Shown: in pieces, positions 23,051-31,003 of the stretch
Position numbering within the stretch: position 1 is the first letter of the stretch
Layout of the letters: each line of letters begins with the position of its first letter
Origin: a virus
Strand: one strand, 5' to 3'
DNA length: 55,491 bases
IMG/VR virus record: IMGVR_UViG_3300021964_004668
Span: 1 to 55,491 of that record
The notes under the pieces: generated by a model
What the model was told of the DNA's origin: nothing
Seen by the model: the letters and a program-made list of their open reading frames with translations, nothing else
Database searches by the model: none
Made by a program: the position numbers and the translations under genes

Positions 23051-23112
23051 TTGACATTTGTTGCTGACTAGTGTAAAATACTTGTATTGATAATGAGAAA
23101 GGAAGTATAGAT
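23051..23112 (+). promoter_or_regulatory. Early promoter with conserved leader (copy 3)
   Basis: TTGACA (23051-23056), 17 bases, TAAAAT (23074-23079), then the shared leader (CTTGTATTGA, then AATGAGAAAGGA) before ATG 23113. Confidence 0.8.
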
Positions 23113-23442
23113 ATGGGAATGACGATCAATGTTTATCGAAGCAATCTGGGTGACAGCACCAACGGTGGTGTATCCTCTTACTCTGGTAGACTGTGTGTCA
23201 CCAACTGTGAAGGCCCCTTTGAGCCTAGTGAGGATGCCCCTGCGGTTAAACTCGTGATGGCAGAACCTATCGGTGGTCGTAAGATCCTCCGGTTGATCCC
23301 TGAGTGCGCGGAAGGCAAACAGACGATGTTCGGAGGCAACTACGGTTCGACTTCGGATTCACGATTCTCGCAACTGTGCGAAAAGTTACTTGGTGGTGCC
23401 TTCTACGGTGCTGTCGCAATTCATGACCGAGTGGAGTACTAA
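23113..23442 (+). CDS. Early hypothetical protein
   Basis: The 109-residue product (MGMTINVYRSNLGDSTNGGV ...) has a Gly/Ser-rich start, GGRKILRLIPECAEG and a C-terminal helix. It seems a small globular alpha/beta protein; no family is recognised. It is first in a short early transcript with the next two genes. The stop is directly followed by the next ATG. Confidence 0.65.
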   Translation: MGMTINVYRSNLGDSTNGGVSSYSGRLCVTNCEGPFEPSEDAPAVKLVMAEPIGGRKILRLIPECAEGKQTMFGGNYGSTSDSRFSQLCEKLLGGAFYGAVAIHDRVEY

Positions 23443-23667
23443 ATGTTGGTTAATGGTTTGAAAGGTGTGGATCTCCGCACCGGACTACGGGTTGAGATTG
23501 CTCTCAACTATAAAGAGATGCAACTTGTTTTGGATCAAAGTGAGACTGTCAACGAAAGTTGGGAACTCATGTGCGATGCCGTTTTGGAACGCACTGGTCG
23601 CCAGATCAAGGGTGCAATGGATTTGAATTACATCGTGGTAAACGGTGTCGAGAAAGTTTTTCACTAG
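23443..23667 (+). CDS. Early hypothetical protein
   Basis: The 74-residue product (MLVNGLKGVDLRTGLRVEIA ...) follows the previous stop without any gap. It looks helical in the centre (NYKEMQLVLDQSETVNESWELM). Unknown function. It sits between an early promoter and the DUF932 gene. Confidence 0.6.
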   Translation: MLVNGLKGVDLRTGLRVEIALNYKEMQLVLDQSETVNESWELMCDAVLERTGRQIKGAMDLNYIVVNGVEKVFH

Positions 23668-23676
23668 GAGAAGAAA

Positions 23677-24645
23677 ATGAGTCATGAAGTAGAAATCATC
23701 AACGGTCAAGCCCAGATGGCATATGCGGGCGATGTCCCGTGGCACGGTCTTGGCACCAAGGTCGCGGCAGACCTATCACCGCAACAGATCATGCAACAGG
23801 CTGGTCTGGATTGGACGGTACAGAAGGAAGTTCTGACTACCGCATCAGGTGTTGAACTTGAGTCTCAGAAGGCGCTCGTGCGTACATCTGACAACAAGGT
23901 TCTAGACATCGTCGGTGAGAACTGGGAACCTGTTCAGAACGAAGAGGCGTTTGAGTTCTTCTCTGAGTACTGCGCTGCGGGTGACATGGAAATGCACACC
24001 GCTGGTTCACTCAAAGGTGGTCAGATGGTCTGGGGTCTTGCAAAAGTCAAGGAGTCGTTTGACATCCTTGGTGGCGACCAAGTCGATTCTTACCTGTTGT
24101 TCTCAAACCCACACATGTACGGTAAGTCAGTCGATGTTCGATTCACTCCGATTCGCGTGGTCTGCAACAACACTCTGACCCTATCTCTGGGACAGAAGGT
24201 TGCGAACTCTTGCAAGATCAACCACCGCTCTCAGTTCAACCCTAACAAGGTGAAGGAAGCACTAGGTATCGCATCTGAGAAGTTTGCGAAGTACAAAGAT
24301 ACTGCTGAGTTCCTCGCGTCCAAGCGATACGATATGAAGTCTCTGATCAACTACTACAACGAAGTGTTCCCGCGAACCTATGTTGGTAAGAAGCCTGTCA
24401 CTGTGGAAGATTTCAAAGATCTGACCAGCAACGGTCAACTGGCATACTCCTTCTTGGAGACCCAGCCTGGCGCTGAGTTCGGTGCTGGTTCATGGTGGTC
24501 TGCACTTAATAGTGTGACCTACCTGACTGACCACAAGATGGGTCGTGAGGTTGATACTCGCTTGACTTCTGCATGGTTTGGTCAGAACCAGACTCGCAAA
24601 GTCAAGGCAGTCGAAAAAGCGGTAGAGTATGCCCTCGCCGCTTAA
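23677..24645 (+). CDS. DUF932 (phage/plasmid-like) protein
   Basis: The 322-residue product is a full DUF932 protein. MAYAGDVPWHGLGTKV near the N-terminus, VGENWEPVQNEEAFEFF, and RFTPIRVVCNNTLTLSL are signature segments. The family is common on phages and plasmids and is highly expressed in some, but its biochemical role is not settled. AGGAG lies about 9 nt before the ATG. Codon use is noticeably regular and G+C-richer than its neighbours, suggesting high expression. Its 3' end overlaps the next gene by 17 bases. Confidence 0.9.
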   Translation: MSHEVEIINGQAQMAYAGDVPWHGLGTKVAADLSPQQIMQQAGLDWTVQKEVLTTASGVELESQKALVRTSDNKVLDIVGENWEPVQNEEAFEFFSEYCAAGDMEMHTAGSLKGGQMVWGLAKVKESFDILGGDQVDSYLLFSNPHMYGKSVDVRFTPIRVVCNNTLTLSLGQKVANSCKINHRSQFNPNKVKEALGIASEKFAKYKDTAEFLASKRYDMKSLINYYNEVFPRTYVGKKPVTVEDFKDLTSNGQLAYSFLETQPGAEFGAGSWWSALNSVTYLTDHKMGREVDTRLTSAWFGQNQTRKVKAVEKAVEYALAA

Positions 24646-25267
24646 TACAATCAAGGTTCTGGGTGAGGTCGATGTGAGTCATTACATCGATCTCTTCTCG
24701 GACATCGATGATGCTGACTGGATGGGTGAATTTGCGAAGTTCAGTAAAAGGTACATCCCATTCTTCAATGAGTTGGAACGGTTACCTTTGCTGTATTCTA
24801 TGCCGAAGGATCAGGAGGGAAAGACGATAGAGGAATCTGCGAGTACATGGAAGATTGCTGATCTCATAAAGTATATGAACAGCGACGAGTACAAGCAGGA
24901 TGTGGTATTGAACGGTGAGTTATATGACAAGTACTACAACGAGGAGTTCTTTGAAAGCCTGTACAGGTTGTTGACTGACCAGTTAGGGAAGGGTAAGTAT
25001 AGCATGTTTATGTTCAATCTGATGAATCCACATTCGCAGATTGCAGAACATAAGGATGAAAGAACGGGCGATAATAAAAGGATACATATCCCTATCGTCA
25101 CTGACCCTGACGTTACATTTATGAACAATGGCGATACGGTGAATATGGAGGTGGGTAAGGTCTATTGGATAGATCATACCAAGATGCATTCAGTAGATAA
25201 CCCCACTGACTGTGAACGTATTCACCTTGTAATTGATTGGAAACTTGATGGAGAAAATTATGTATAG
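24629..25267 (+). CDS. Aspartyl/asparaginyl beta-hydroxylase-like oxygenase
   Basis: The 212-residue product ends in a beta-helix core typical of the Asp/Arg hydroxylase family. IAEHKDERTGDNKRIHIPIV carries the first His and an Arg, then VYWIDHTKMHSVDNPTDCERIHLVIDW carries the distal His and closing strand. It probably binds Fe(II) and 2-oxoglutarate; cellular relatives hydroxylate peptide side chains. The target here is unknown. The N-terminal half is helical. Overlaps DUF932 and the peroxiredoxin gene, so it is in the same transcript. Confidence 0.68.
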   Translation: MPSPLNTIKVLGEVDVSHYIDLFSDIDDADWMGEFAKFSKRYIPFFNELERLPLLYSMPKDQEGKTIEESASTWKIADLIKYMNSDEYKQDVVLNGELYDKYYNEEFFESLYRLLTDQLGKGKYSMFMFNLMNPHSQIAEHKDERTGDNKRIHIPIVTDPDVTFMNNGDTVNMEVGKVYWIDHTKMHSVDNPTDCERIHLVIDWKLDGENYV

Positions 25268-25832
25268 TGGTGCAAAACTACCAATAGTAAACTTTCAGAC
25301 TCGTGTTCGGAATAACGAGATTGAAGGTGACAATCCTTTTGAATGGAAGACCGTGAGTAGCGACGAGCTGTTCGGGAGTGGTCGCAATGTGATCTTCTCG
25401 TTGCCAGGCGCATTTACTCCCACGTGTTCGACATATCAGTTACCGGACTTTGAACGTCTGATGTCCGAAGGTGCATTCGATGAATTCGGAATCGATAACA
25501 TCTATTGCGTTTCGGTCAATGACTCGTTTGTGATGAACAAGTGGGCTGAGGATCAACGTCTTCAGAACGTCAAAGTTGTGCCTGATGGTTCGGGTGAGTT
25601 CAATCGTAAACTGGGTATGCTGGTCTATAAGAACAATCTTGGTTTCGGTATGCGCTCATGGCGGTATGCGATGATTGTCACTGATGGCGTGGTTGAGGCA
25701 TTCCTCCCAGAACCCGGCTTACGTGATGATGCGGATGATGACCCCTATGGTGAGTCCTCGCCTCAGAACGTACTGAACGTGTTGGCTGACCTGAAACAAG
25801 GAAATGCCATCCGATTTGGAACCTACGGGTAA
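25260..25832 (+). CDS. Peroxiredoxin (Prx5/AhpC-TSA type)
   Basis: The 190-residue product has the peroxidatic cysteine motif LPGAFTPTCSTYQLP with the PxxxTxxC arrangement, plus VSVNDSFVMNKWAEDQ and DGSGEFNRKLGML, typical of Prx5-type enzymes. They reduce peroxides with thiol donors. Phage-encoded peroxiredoxins could protect infection against oxidative stress. Earlier ATGs (25233, 25248) exist, but GGAG eight bases before ATG 25260 decides the start. No second conserved Cys is obvious, so it may be a 1-Cys or glutaredoxin-recycled form. Confidence 0.88.
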   Translation: MYSGAKLPIVNFQTRVRNNEIEGDNPFEWKTVSSDELFGSGRNVIFSLPGAFTPTCSTYQLPDFERLMSEGAFDEFGIDNIYCVSVNDSFVMNKWAEDQRLQNVKVVPDGSGEFNRKLGMLVYKNNLGFGMRSWRYAMIVTDGVVEAFLPEPGLRDDADDDPYGESSPQNVLNVLADLKQGNAIRFGTYG

Positions 25833-25884
25833 AACTTTTTTTGAAAACCCTTAGAAATCAACAACTTATTATCAAAAAAAGTTC

Positions 25885-25913
25885 TTGACATTTCTTGCGC
25901 CATCGCCTATAAT
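25885..25913 (+). promoter_or_regulatory. Sigma70-like promoter for SprT-like/glyA unit
   Basis: TTGACA (25885-25890), 17 bases, TATAAT (25908-25913): both hexamers perfect, in the gap after the peroxiredoxin gene. It should drive the genes from 25944 through glyA. Confidence 0.85.
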
Positions 25914-25943
25914 GTATAGGTAAAGTTGAGTTGAGGAATGATT

Positions 25944-26375
25944 ATGATTGCTGTTGTTTCTAAGGGTGGACGAAAAGCGCATCGTGAGTTGGCTGAGAAG
26001 GTCTGTTACTTCATGATCAAAAAGTTGATGCCTCGCCACCGCAAAATCGTGGTCGGTATCGAGTTTCAAGCGAACTTGGAAAAGAATGACGGTATGATGG
26101 CGTATGCCATGGACTTGGAAGACCGAGTCTTCGAGATCGGTATTGACCGAGACTTGATGAAGAACCACGGTCTTCGTGAGTTCGTCACTGCGGTCTGTCA
26201 CGAGATGGTTCACGTGAAGCAGTATGTCAAGGGTGAACTGAAGTACACGGGTGGCAAAGAACTTTGGAAGGGTCGGGACTGCACCGACATGGAATACATG
26301 GAACAACCATGGGAGAAGGAGGCGTATCGCCTTCAGGACAAGTTAGCGTTAGAAATCTGGAATGAGGTCATGTAA
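25944..26375 (+). CDS. SprT-like zinc metallopeptidase-fold protein
   Basis: The 143-residue product has the zinc motif CHEMVHVKQY (HExxH at 86-90) and a downstream Glu in PWEKEAYRLQ that fits the third ligand of SprT/gluzincin-like peptidases. Cellular SprT/Spartan proteins cut DNA-protein crosslinks. Here the substrate is unknown. GAGGA lies eight bases before ATG 25944; ATG 25938 is too close to it. Its stop overlaps the glyA ATG. Confidence 0.6.
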   Translation: MIAVVSKGGRKAHRELAEKVCYFMIKKLMPRHRKIVVGIEFQANLEKNDGMMAYAMDLEDRVFEIGIDRDLMKNHGLREFVTAVCHEMVHVKQYVKGELKYTGGKELWKGRDCTDMEYMEQPWEKEAYRLQDKLALEIWNEVM

Positions 26376-27526
26376 TGGACAATAGGGTAGCAGAGGTTCT
26401 GTGGCGGGAGCAGTCTCGGCAGAATAACACCATCGAACTGATTGCGAGCGAGAACTTCGCGTCCCAGTCTGTCATGGATCTTTGCGGTAGCGTCTTTACC
26501 AACAAGTATGCCGAAGGGTATTCTGGTAAACGGTACTACAACGGATGTGACCATATGGATGAGATCGAAGATCTCGCCATTGAACAAGTCAAACAACTCT
26601 ATGGTTGTGGGTTTGCCAATGTGCAACCCCACTGTGGAGCGAATGCGAATACCGCGATCTATCTTGCCTTCCTAGAGCCAGGAGATCGAATTCTGGGCAT
26701 GGATCTTGCTAGTGGTGGTCATCTGTCGCACGGTGCGTGGGTAAACATCTCCGGTAAGGTCTATGAGTCACACTCTTATGGAGTCGATGAACAAGGATTC
26801 TTGGACTACGCAAAGATCCTTGATCAAGCGATCAAGGTCAAACCCAAGATGATCGTAGCGGGTGCCAGTGCGTATTCTCGTCGCATCAACTGGTCGATGT
26901 TCCGTGAGATTGCTGATCATGTCGGAGCGTACCTACTGGTCGATATGGCGCACTACAGCGGTCTGGTTGCTGGTGGTGCATATCCAAATCCATTACCATG
27001 GGCAGACTTCGTTACATCGACCACCCATAAGACTCTGCGAGGGCCACGGGGCGGAATGATCCTATGGAACAATCCAGACTATACCCGTAAAATCAATAGT
27101 GCCGTATTCCCCGGCTCTCAGGGTGGCCCTCTGATGAACATTGTCGCCGCAAAGGCGCAGTGTTTCATTGAGGCGAATACTGATGAGTTCGGAGTCTATG
27201 CTCATCAGGTGATCACGAATGCGAAAGAGATGGCGCGTGTATTCAAAGAAAATGGATATAAGTGCTTGACAGATGGTACAGATTCGCATATAATACTGCT
27301 TGACTTGGGAGACCATAAATTGAGTGGCCGACAAGCAGCAGATCTATTAGAATCAAAAGGTATCACCGTTAACAAAAACGGTGTGCCCAATGACCCACGA
27401 TCTTTCGTGGAAACCAGTGGTATCCGAATCGGTACTGCCGCAGAAACCACGAGGAATCCGAATCGTGATCGTTTCGAGGGTATTGCTGCAAGGATTTGTT
27501 ACATTTTAGATAACGGAGTAGTGTAA
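26375..27526 (+). CDS. glyA: Serine hydroxymethyltransferase
   Basis: The 383-residue product carries canonical GlyA features: IELIASENFASQSVM, NKYAEGYSGKRYYNGCD, QPHCGANANTA, ASGGHLSHG, and the PLP lysine in TSTTHKTLRGPRGG. It turns serine and tetrahydrofolate into glycine and methylene-tetrahydrofolate, the carbon donor of ThyX, so it supports phage dTMP synthesis. It is a little shorter than E. coli GlyA (417). A perfect sigma70-like promoter lies inside the 3' third (27266-27294). Stop and next ATG overlap. Confidence 0.97.
   Translation: MDNRVAEVLWREQSRQNNTIELIASENFASQSVMDLCGSVFTNKYAEGYSGKRYYNGCDHMDEIEDLAIEQVKQLYGCGFANVQPHCGANANTAIYLAFLEPGDRILGMDLASGGHLSHGAWVNISGKVYESHSYGVDEQGFLDYAKILDQAIKVKPKMIVAGASAYSRRINWSMFREIADHVGAYLLVDMAHYSGLVAGGAYPNPLPWADFVTSTTHKTLRGPRGGMILWNNPDYTRKINSAVFPGSQGGPLMNIVAAKAQCFIEANTDEFGVYAHQVITNAKEMARVFKENGYKCLTDGTDSHIILLDLGDHKLSGRQAADLLESKGITVNKNGVPNDPRSFVETSGIRIGTAAETTRNPNRDRFEGIAARICYILDNGVV
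27266..27294 (+). promoter_or_regulatory. Perfect sigma70-like promoter inside glyA
   Basis: TTGACA (27266-27271), 17 bases, TATAAT (27289-27294) lie within the glyA coding region. If used, it would transcribe the 3' end of glyA and the genes from 27526 on (hypothetical proteins and the exonuclease). Confidence 0.55.
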
Positions 27527-27822
27527 TGACAGAATATAAAACATCAATTATTGATGATGGTGTTCGATCTGAACTTTCTTCTTGGATGACGCCCGAGGGT
27601 TTGGAACTGTCTCTATTCATGGGTGCTAACAGTGAACCAGTCATTGAGGGTTTGGTATTGTATAAAGATCTGATTGATCAGGAACTTGAAGCATGTCGAA
27701 TGCCTAGTGGGGATAAGACAAGCTTGTTTGGCCAATATGATCATCATGCTGACTTGTTTGTGGAGGCTCTAGAAGAGGCTGCCGCATACGCACGAAAAGA
27801 ACTGGAGTTTAGACGAGCATGA
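27526..27822 (+). CDS. Hypothetical protein
   Basis: The 98-residue product (MTEYKTSIIDDGVRSELSSW ...) is predicted helical in its second half, with an acidic-to-basic C-terminus (EALEEAAAYARKELEFRRA). No family is recognised. The start overlaps the glyA stop and its stop overlaps the next ATG. Confidence 0.65.
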   Translation: MTEYKTSIIDDGVRSELSSWMTPEGLELSLFMGANSEPVIEGLVLYKDLIDQELEACRMPSGDKTSLFGQYDHHADLFVEALEEAAAYARKELEFRRA

Positions 27823-27986
27823 CATTTATCCATGAACAAGTGGAACAAACCATACTAGCACAAGCAAGACGTTTATATCACCACGTGGTCAATGGCGGTA
27901 AGTTGAAACCTGAAGATGTTTCTTACATGGTATCTGCTCTTGAGGAAGCCTACAAGAAACTAGAACGAGCAAAGATAGAAGAATAA
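27819..27986 (+). CDS. Hypothetical helical 55-residue protein
   Basis: ATG 27819 overlaps the previous stop (ATGA) and opens 55 codons (MTFIHEQVEQTILAQARRLY ... KKLERAKIEE), ending in TAATG, which overlaps the exonuclease ATG at 27986. The product looks like two amphipathic helices. It fills what would otherwise be a gap in a tightly packed operon, which supports it as real. Confidence 0.6.
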   Translation: MTFIHEQVEQTILAQARRLYHHVVNGGKLKPEDVSYMVSALEEAYKKLERAKIEE

Positions 27987-28663
27987 TGTTTGAACACGTA
28001 AACGTCGAACTGACTGAGATGGACGCAGTCACTACCGACTCTGGTCGTAAGTACAAAACGCCAGAGGGTATTAACCTACCGTCCATCACAACGGTTCTAT
28101 CGATACTGTCACGCGACTCTATCGCCAAGTGGCGTAAGCGAGTCGGTGAGGCAGAAGCCAACAAGATCTCTACCCGCGCATCGGGTCGTGGTACTCGTGT
28201 GCATGAAATTATCGAAAAGTACATCAATAACGAGGAGGATTTCCGAGATGGTTACACACCCGATATTATTTCTTCTTTTAATGATGTTCGGGATATTCTC
28301 GACAATCGTATTGGGCGCGTATATGCCCAAGAAGCTCCGTTATACTCTAATCACCTTGGCGTGGCTGGTCGCGTGGATTGTGTTGCTGAGTTCGATGGTA
28401 AACTATCAATCATAGACTTCAAGACTTCGATGAAACCTAAACGACTTGAGTGGATCAAGAACTACTTCATGCAAGAGTCTGCCTACGCCATCATGTGGGA
28501 AGAACGCACGGGTATGCCGATCACTCAGTTGGTCACCATTATCTCAGTTGACAATAATGAACCTCAAGTGTTCATTGAGCACCGTGACAATTGGGTTAAC
28601 AGCCTGCAAAATACCATAGAGAAATACAACGAAGAGCAAAATTCGACTTCCATTTTATTATAA
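27986..28663 (+). CDS. PD-(D/E)XK exonuclease-like protein
   Basis: The 225-residue product shows the RecB/Cas4-type nuclease core. GVAGRVDCVAEFDGKLSIIDFKTS supplies D-(x)n-DxK, and MQESAYAIMWEE gives the downstream Gln-Tyr motif. The helical GRGTRVHEIIEKYI lies upstream of the core. T4-like marine phages commonly encode such an exonuclease near the replication genes, probably for recombination or host DNA breakdown. Start coupled to the preceding stop (TAATG). The 3' end overlaps a late promoter box. Confidence 0.78.
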   Translation: MFEHVNVELTEMDAVTTDSGRKYKTPEGINLPSITTVLSILSRDSIAKWRKRVGEAEANKISTRASGRGTRVHEIIEKYINNEEDFRDGYTPDIISSFNDVRDILDNRIGRVYAQEAPLYSNHLGVAGRVDCVAEFDGKLSIIDFKTSMKPKRLEWIKNYFMQESAYAIMWEERTGMPITQLVTIISVDNNEPQVFIEHRDNWVNSLQNTIEKYNEEQNSTSILL

Positions 28664-28666
28664 ATA
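28659..28666 (+). promoter_or_regulatory. T4-type late promoter box for the virion-associated cluster
   Basis: TATAAATA lies at the very end of the exonuclease gene. The next ATG is at 28708, giving a leader of about 36 bases if initiation is six bases past the box. It opens the late cluster of putative capsid-packaged proteins. Confidence 0.7.
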
Positions 28667-28707
28667 GTGTTATAATACACTTTTGTAACAATGGGAATAA
28701 TCGAATA

Positions 28708-29781
28708 ATGCAGAAGTTTAATACCTTTCTGTCTGAGGGATTAAAAGCAGAGGATTATGAAGCATCTATCGTGATGGGATTCTACGAACTTACTGGTAGA
28801 CCCATTACTGATAATCCTCTAAAGTACGGTATCTCTGATAAAGTATTCAATATTATTAAGGGTAATCCTAAAGCATTAGACGCGGGTCGCAAGATCGCTG
28901 AGTCGGTGTTAAAACAATACCCCGCATTGAAGAACAAAGAAGCAGAACAGTATGGTCGTGCAAAGGCGACACTGACTAACTTCTGGAAATCTCATGGTGC
29001 GTCTGACATTACACCCAAGACAGATGTTTTGATTGGTGATATGCGATTCTCTGTTAAGATTGGTATCGCACAGTTGATGTCTGGCGGTAAAGCAGAATCG
29101 ACTGCCACCTTCGAGGCCGCAACCAAGAACTCCAACCCCGAACTCAAGAAATCCCCACAATACAAAGCAACGGTTGATGTCCTAGAAGGATTTGTAAAGA
29201 ACACTCTCGCACCATCTCAATTAAGACCCTTGATTAAGTCTGGTACTGACCCTGTAGTAAACAAGGCAGAGAAAGCACATAAAGACTGTATGGAAGAGTT
29301 GGGTAAACTGTTCAACGAATCTAAATCATTCAAGGTTGAGTTTGCACGAGAGGCGATGTCTGGATACGAGAAGTTTGGAAGAACCTCAAACGCTGCCGCT
29401 GAGTTTATGTTAGTTGCCTCGGCCGATGGTGGTACAGTTAAAATACATTCGGTAGATGATGATGCTTACTGTTTGAAGATTGCAAATGCAATGAAACTAC
29501 AGGCAAGATTCAAGACATCATCTCGTAAAATCAAAAAGGTTAAGACTGGTGAGTACAACTACTGGTCAGTTATATCTCTTATTGTAGACTCTATGCAAGA
29601 CTCTGAGGAACTCAGTGAGAGTATAGAGTTACAGGAATTAAAACTGTTAAAAACTATTCGTGGGTGGATGTCTAAGACTTGGAATAAGGTTACGGCATTC
29701 TATAAAAAAGGTGTTGACAAACTAAAGTCATTTCTTGGGGCAGAACCAGACCCGTCATTCCGAAATAAGATAAAATTCTAA
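28708..29781 (+). CDS. Late protein with capsid-targeting-like N-terminus; nuclease-like core
   Basis: The 357-residue product starts MQKFNTFLSEGLKAEDYEA. MxxFxxFLSE followed by G resembles the T4 capsid-targeting sequence (MKTYQEFIAE) and the gp21 protease site (LxE then small residue). Further in, TPKTDVLIGDMRFSVKIG (Asp106, Ser115, Lys117) recalls the PD-(D/E)XK core with Ser in the acidic position. The C-terminal third is basic (RKIKKVKTGEYN, MSKTWNKVTAFYKKGVDK). It may be an internal virion protein with nuclease ancestry. This is an inference from motif shape, not a family match. It starts a late cluster, and its stop overlaps the next start. Confidence 0.6.
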   Translation: MQKFNTFLSEGLKAEDYEASIVMGFYELTGRPITDNPLKYGISDKVFNIIKGNPKALDAGRKIAESVLKQYPALKNKEAEQYGRAKATLTNFWKSHGASDITPKTDVLIGDMRFSVKIGIAQLMSGGKAESTATFEAATKNSNPELKKSPQYKATVDVLEGFVKNTLAPSQLRPLIKSGTDPVVNKAEKAHKDCMEELGKLFNESKSFKVEFAREAMSGYEKFGRTSNAAAEFMLVASADGGTVKIHSVDDDAYCLKIANAMKLQARFKTSSRKIKKVKTGEYNYWSVISLIVDSMQDSEELSESIELQELKLLKTIRGWMSKTWNKVTAFYKKGVDKLKSFLGAEPDPSFRNKIKF

Positions 29782-31001
29782 TGAACTTCACCGATTTCAT
29801 AACAGAACAGAAGAACACTCACATGACCCACATTGAGGACAAGGTTCTCTATGGTGGTGTGAGTGGTACGCGACAGGCCATCAATGCGTTACGCGAGTTG
29901 CGTGACATGTTGGCGGGTCAGACGAGTTCTAAACTATCTACCAAGTGGGATGGTGCTCCCGCAATCTTCTGCGGTCAAGATCCCACCGATGGCGAGTTCT
30001 TTGTTGCCAAGAAGGGTGTGTTCGCAAAGAACCCCAAGGTCTATAAGACTGCGGCGGAGATCGATGGTGACATGTCTGGTGACCTTGCAGACAAGATGAA
30101 ACTTGCATTAAAACATTTGCCAGAACTTGGTATAAAGGGTATAATTCAGGGTGACTTCTTGTTCTCAAAACCAGATCTCAGCACCGAGACTATTGAGGGT
30201 CAGAAGTATGTGACCTTCCACCCTAACACGATTATCTATGCTGTACCCTATGATCAGGCAGATGCACTGCGTAAGGCCAAGATCGGTATCGTATGGCACA
30301 CCACCTACACGGGCAGTTCGTTTGAGTCACTGAAAGCATCCTATGGTGTGGACGTATCCAAGTTCAAGAACTCCGCAAACGTCTGGTCACAAGACGCCAT
30401 GTTGCGTGATGTGTCCGGTGCGACAATGAATAAGAGAGAGACTGCCGAAGTGACGAAGCATCTGTCCGATGCGGGTAAGATCTTCAATAAGATCTCCGGT
30501 ACGACACTGCGTGAGTTAGAACGTAATCAAGACCTTGCTCAACTTATTGAACAGTACAATAACACTTTTGTGCGGCAACAAATGGTCATTTCTAACACTA
30601 ATACGCACGTAACAGGTTTAATCAAGTGGTTGAATGATAAGTTTCAGAAAGAGATGGATAAGAGAAGTACCGCTGCGGGTAAGAAGACCCAGCAGGACAA
30701 ACTGGATGCACTCATGAAATTCTTCTCTCCGAAGAACAAAAAGAATCTAGTTGCAATGTTTGATTTGCAAAAAAGTATTGTTCTTGCGAAGTTAAAACTT
30801 ATAAATAAACTTAATAGCATATCTTCATATGACACTTTTGTTCAGACTAAGAAAGGTTATAAGGTTAGAACGGGTGCAGAAGGATTTGTTGCTATTGACA
30901 AATTAGGTGGTGATGCGGTCAAGTTGGTTGACCGTCTAGAATTTTCGTATAATAACTTCAGTCCAGATATACTGAAGGGATGGGATAAACCAAAGAGGTA
31001 A
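29781..31001 (+). CDS. Late protein with nucleotidyltransferase/ligase-like motif (DUF6267-like)
   Basis: The 406-residue product starts MNFTDFITEQ, another capsid-targeting-like N-terminus with an IxE site. KLSTKWDGAPAIFCG holds KWDG (55-58), the KxDG motif I of covalent nucleotidyltransferases. FVAKKGVF and KGIIQGDFLFSKPD (Asp125) follow where motifs Ia/III would lie. This layout is seen in a common protein of T4-like marine phages that I associate with DUF6267. DNA/RNA ligase activity is possible but unproven, since no clear motif V is seen. ATG overlaps the previous stop. A TATAAATA string at 30800 lies in frame. Confidence 0.6.
   Translation: MNFTDFITEQKNTHMTHIEDKVLYGGVSGTRQAINALRELRDMLAGQTSSKLSTKWDGAPAIFCGQDPTDGEFFVAKKGVFAKNPKVYKTAAEIDGDMSGDLADKMKLALKHLPELGIKGIIQGDFLFSKPDLSTETIEGQKYVTFHPNTIIYAVPYDQADALRKAKIGIVWHTTYTGSSFESLKASYGVDVSKFKNSANVWSQDAMLRDVSGATMNKRETAEVTKHLSDAGKIFNKISGTTLRELERNQDLAQLIEQYNNTFVRQQMVISNTNTHVTGLIKWLNDKFQKEMDKRSTAAGKKTQQDKLDALMKFFSPKNKKNLVAMFDLQKSIVLAKLKLINKLNSISSYDTFVQTKKGYKVRTGAEGFVAIDKLGGDAVKLVDRLEFSYNNFSPDILKGWDKPKR
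30800..30807 (+). promoter_or_regulatory. TATAAATA string inside the coding region at 29781-31001
   Basis: An exact late-box match 196 bases before the next gene start (31004). Distance and coding location make its use uncertain. Confidence 0.25.
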
Positions 31002-31003
31002 AC

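Noticed and set aside
25829-25856. Intrinsic terminator after the peroxiredoxin gene (GGGT ... ACCC around a T-run)
   Set aside because: Only four base pairs form and the T-run lies inside the would-be loop.
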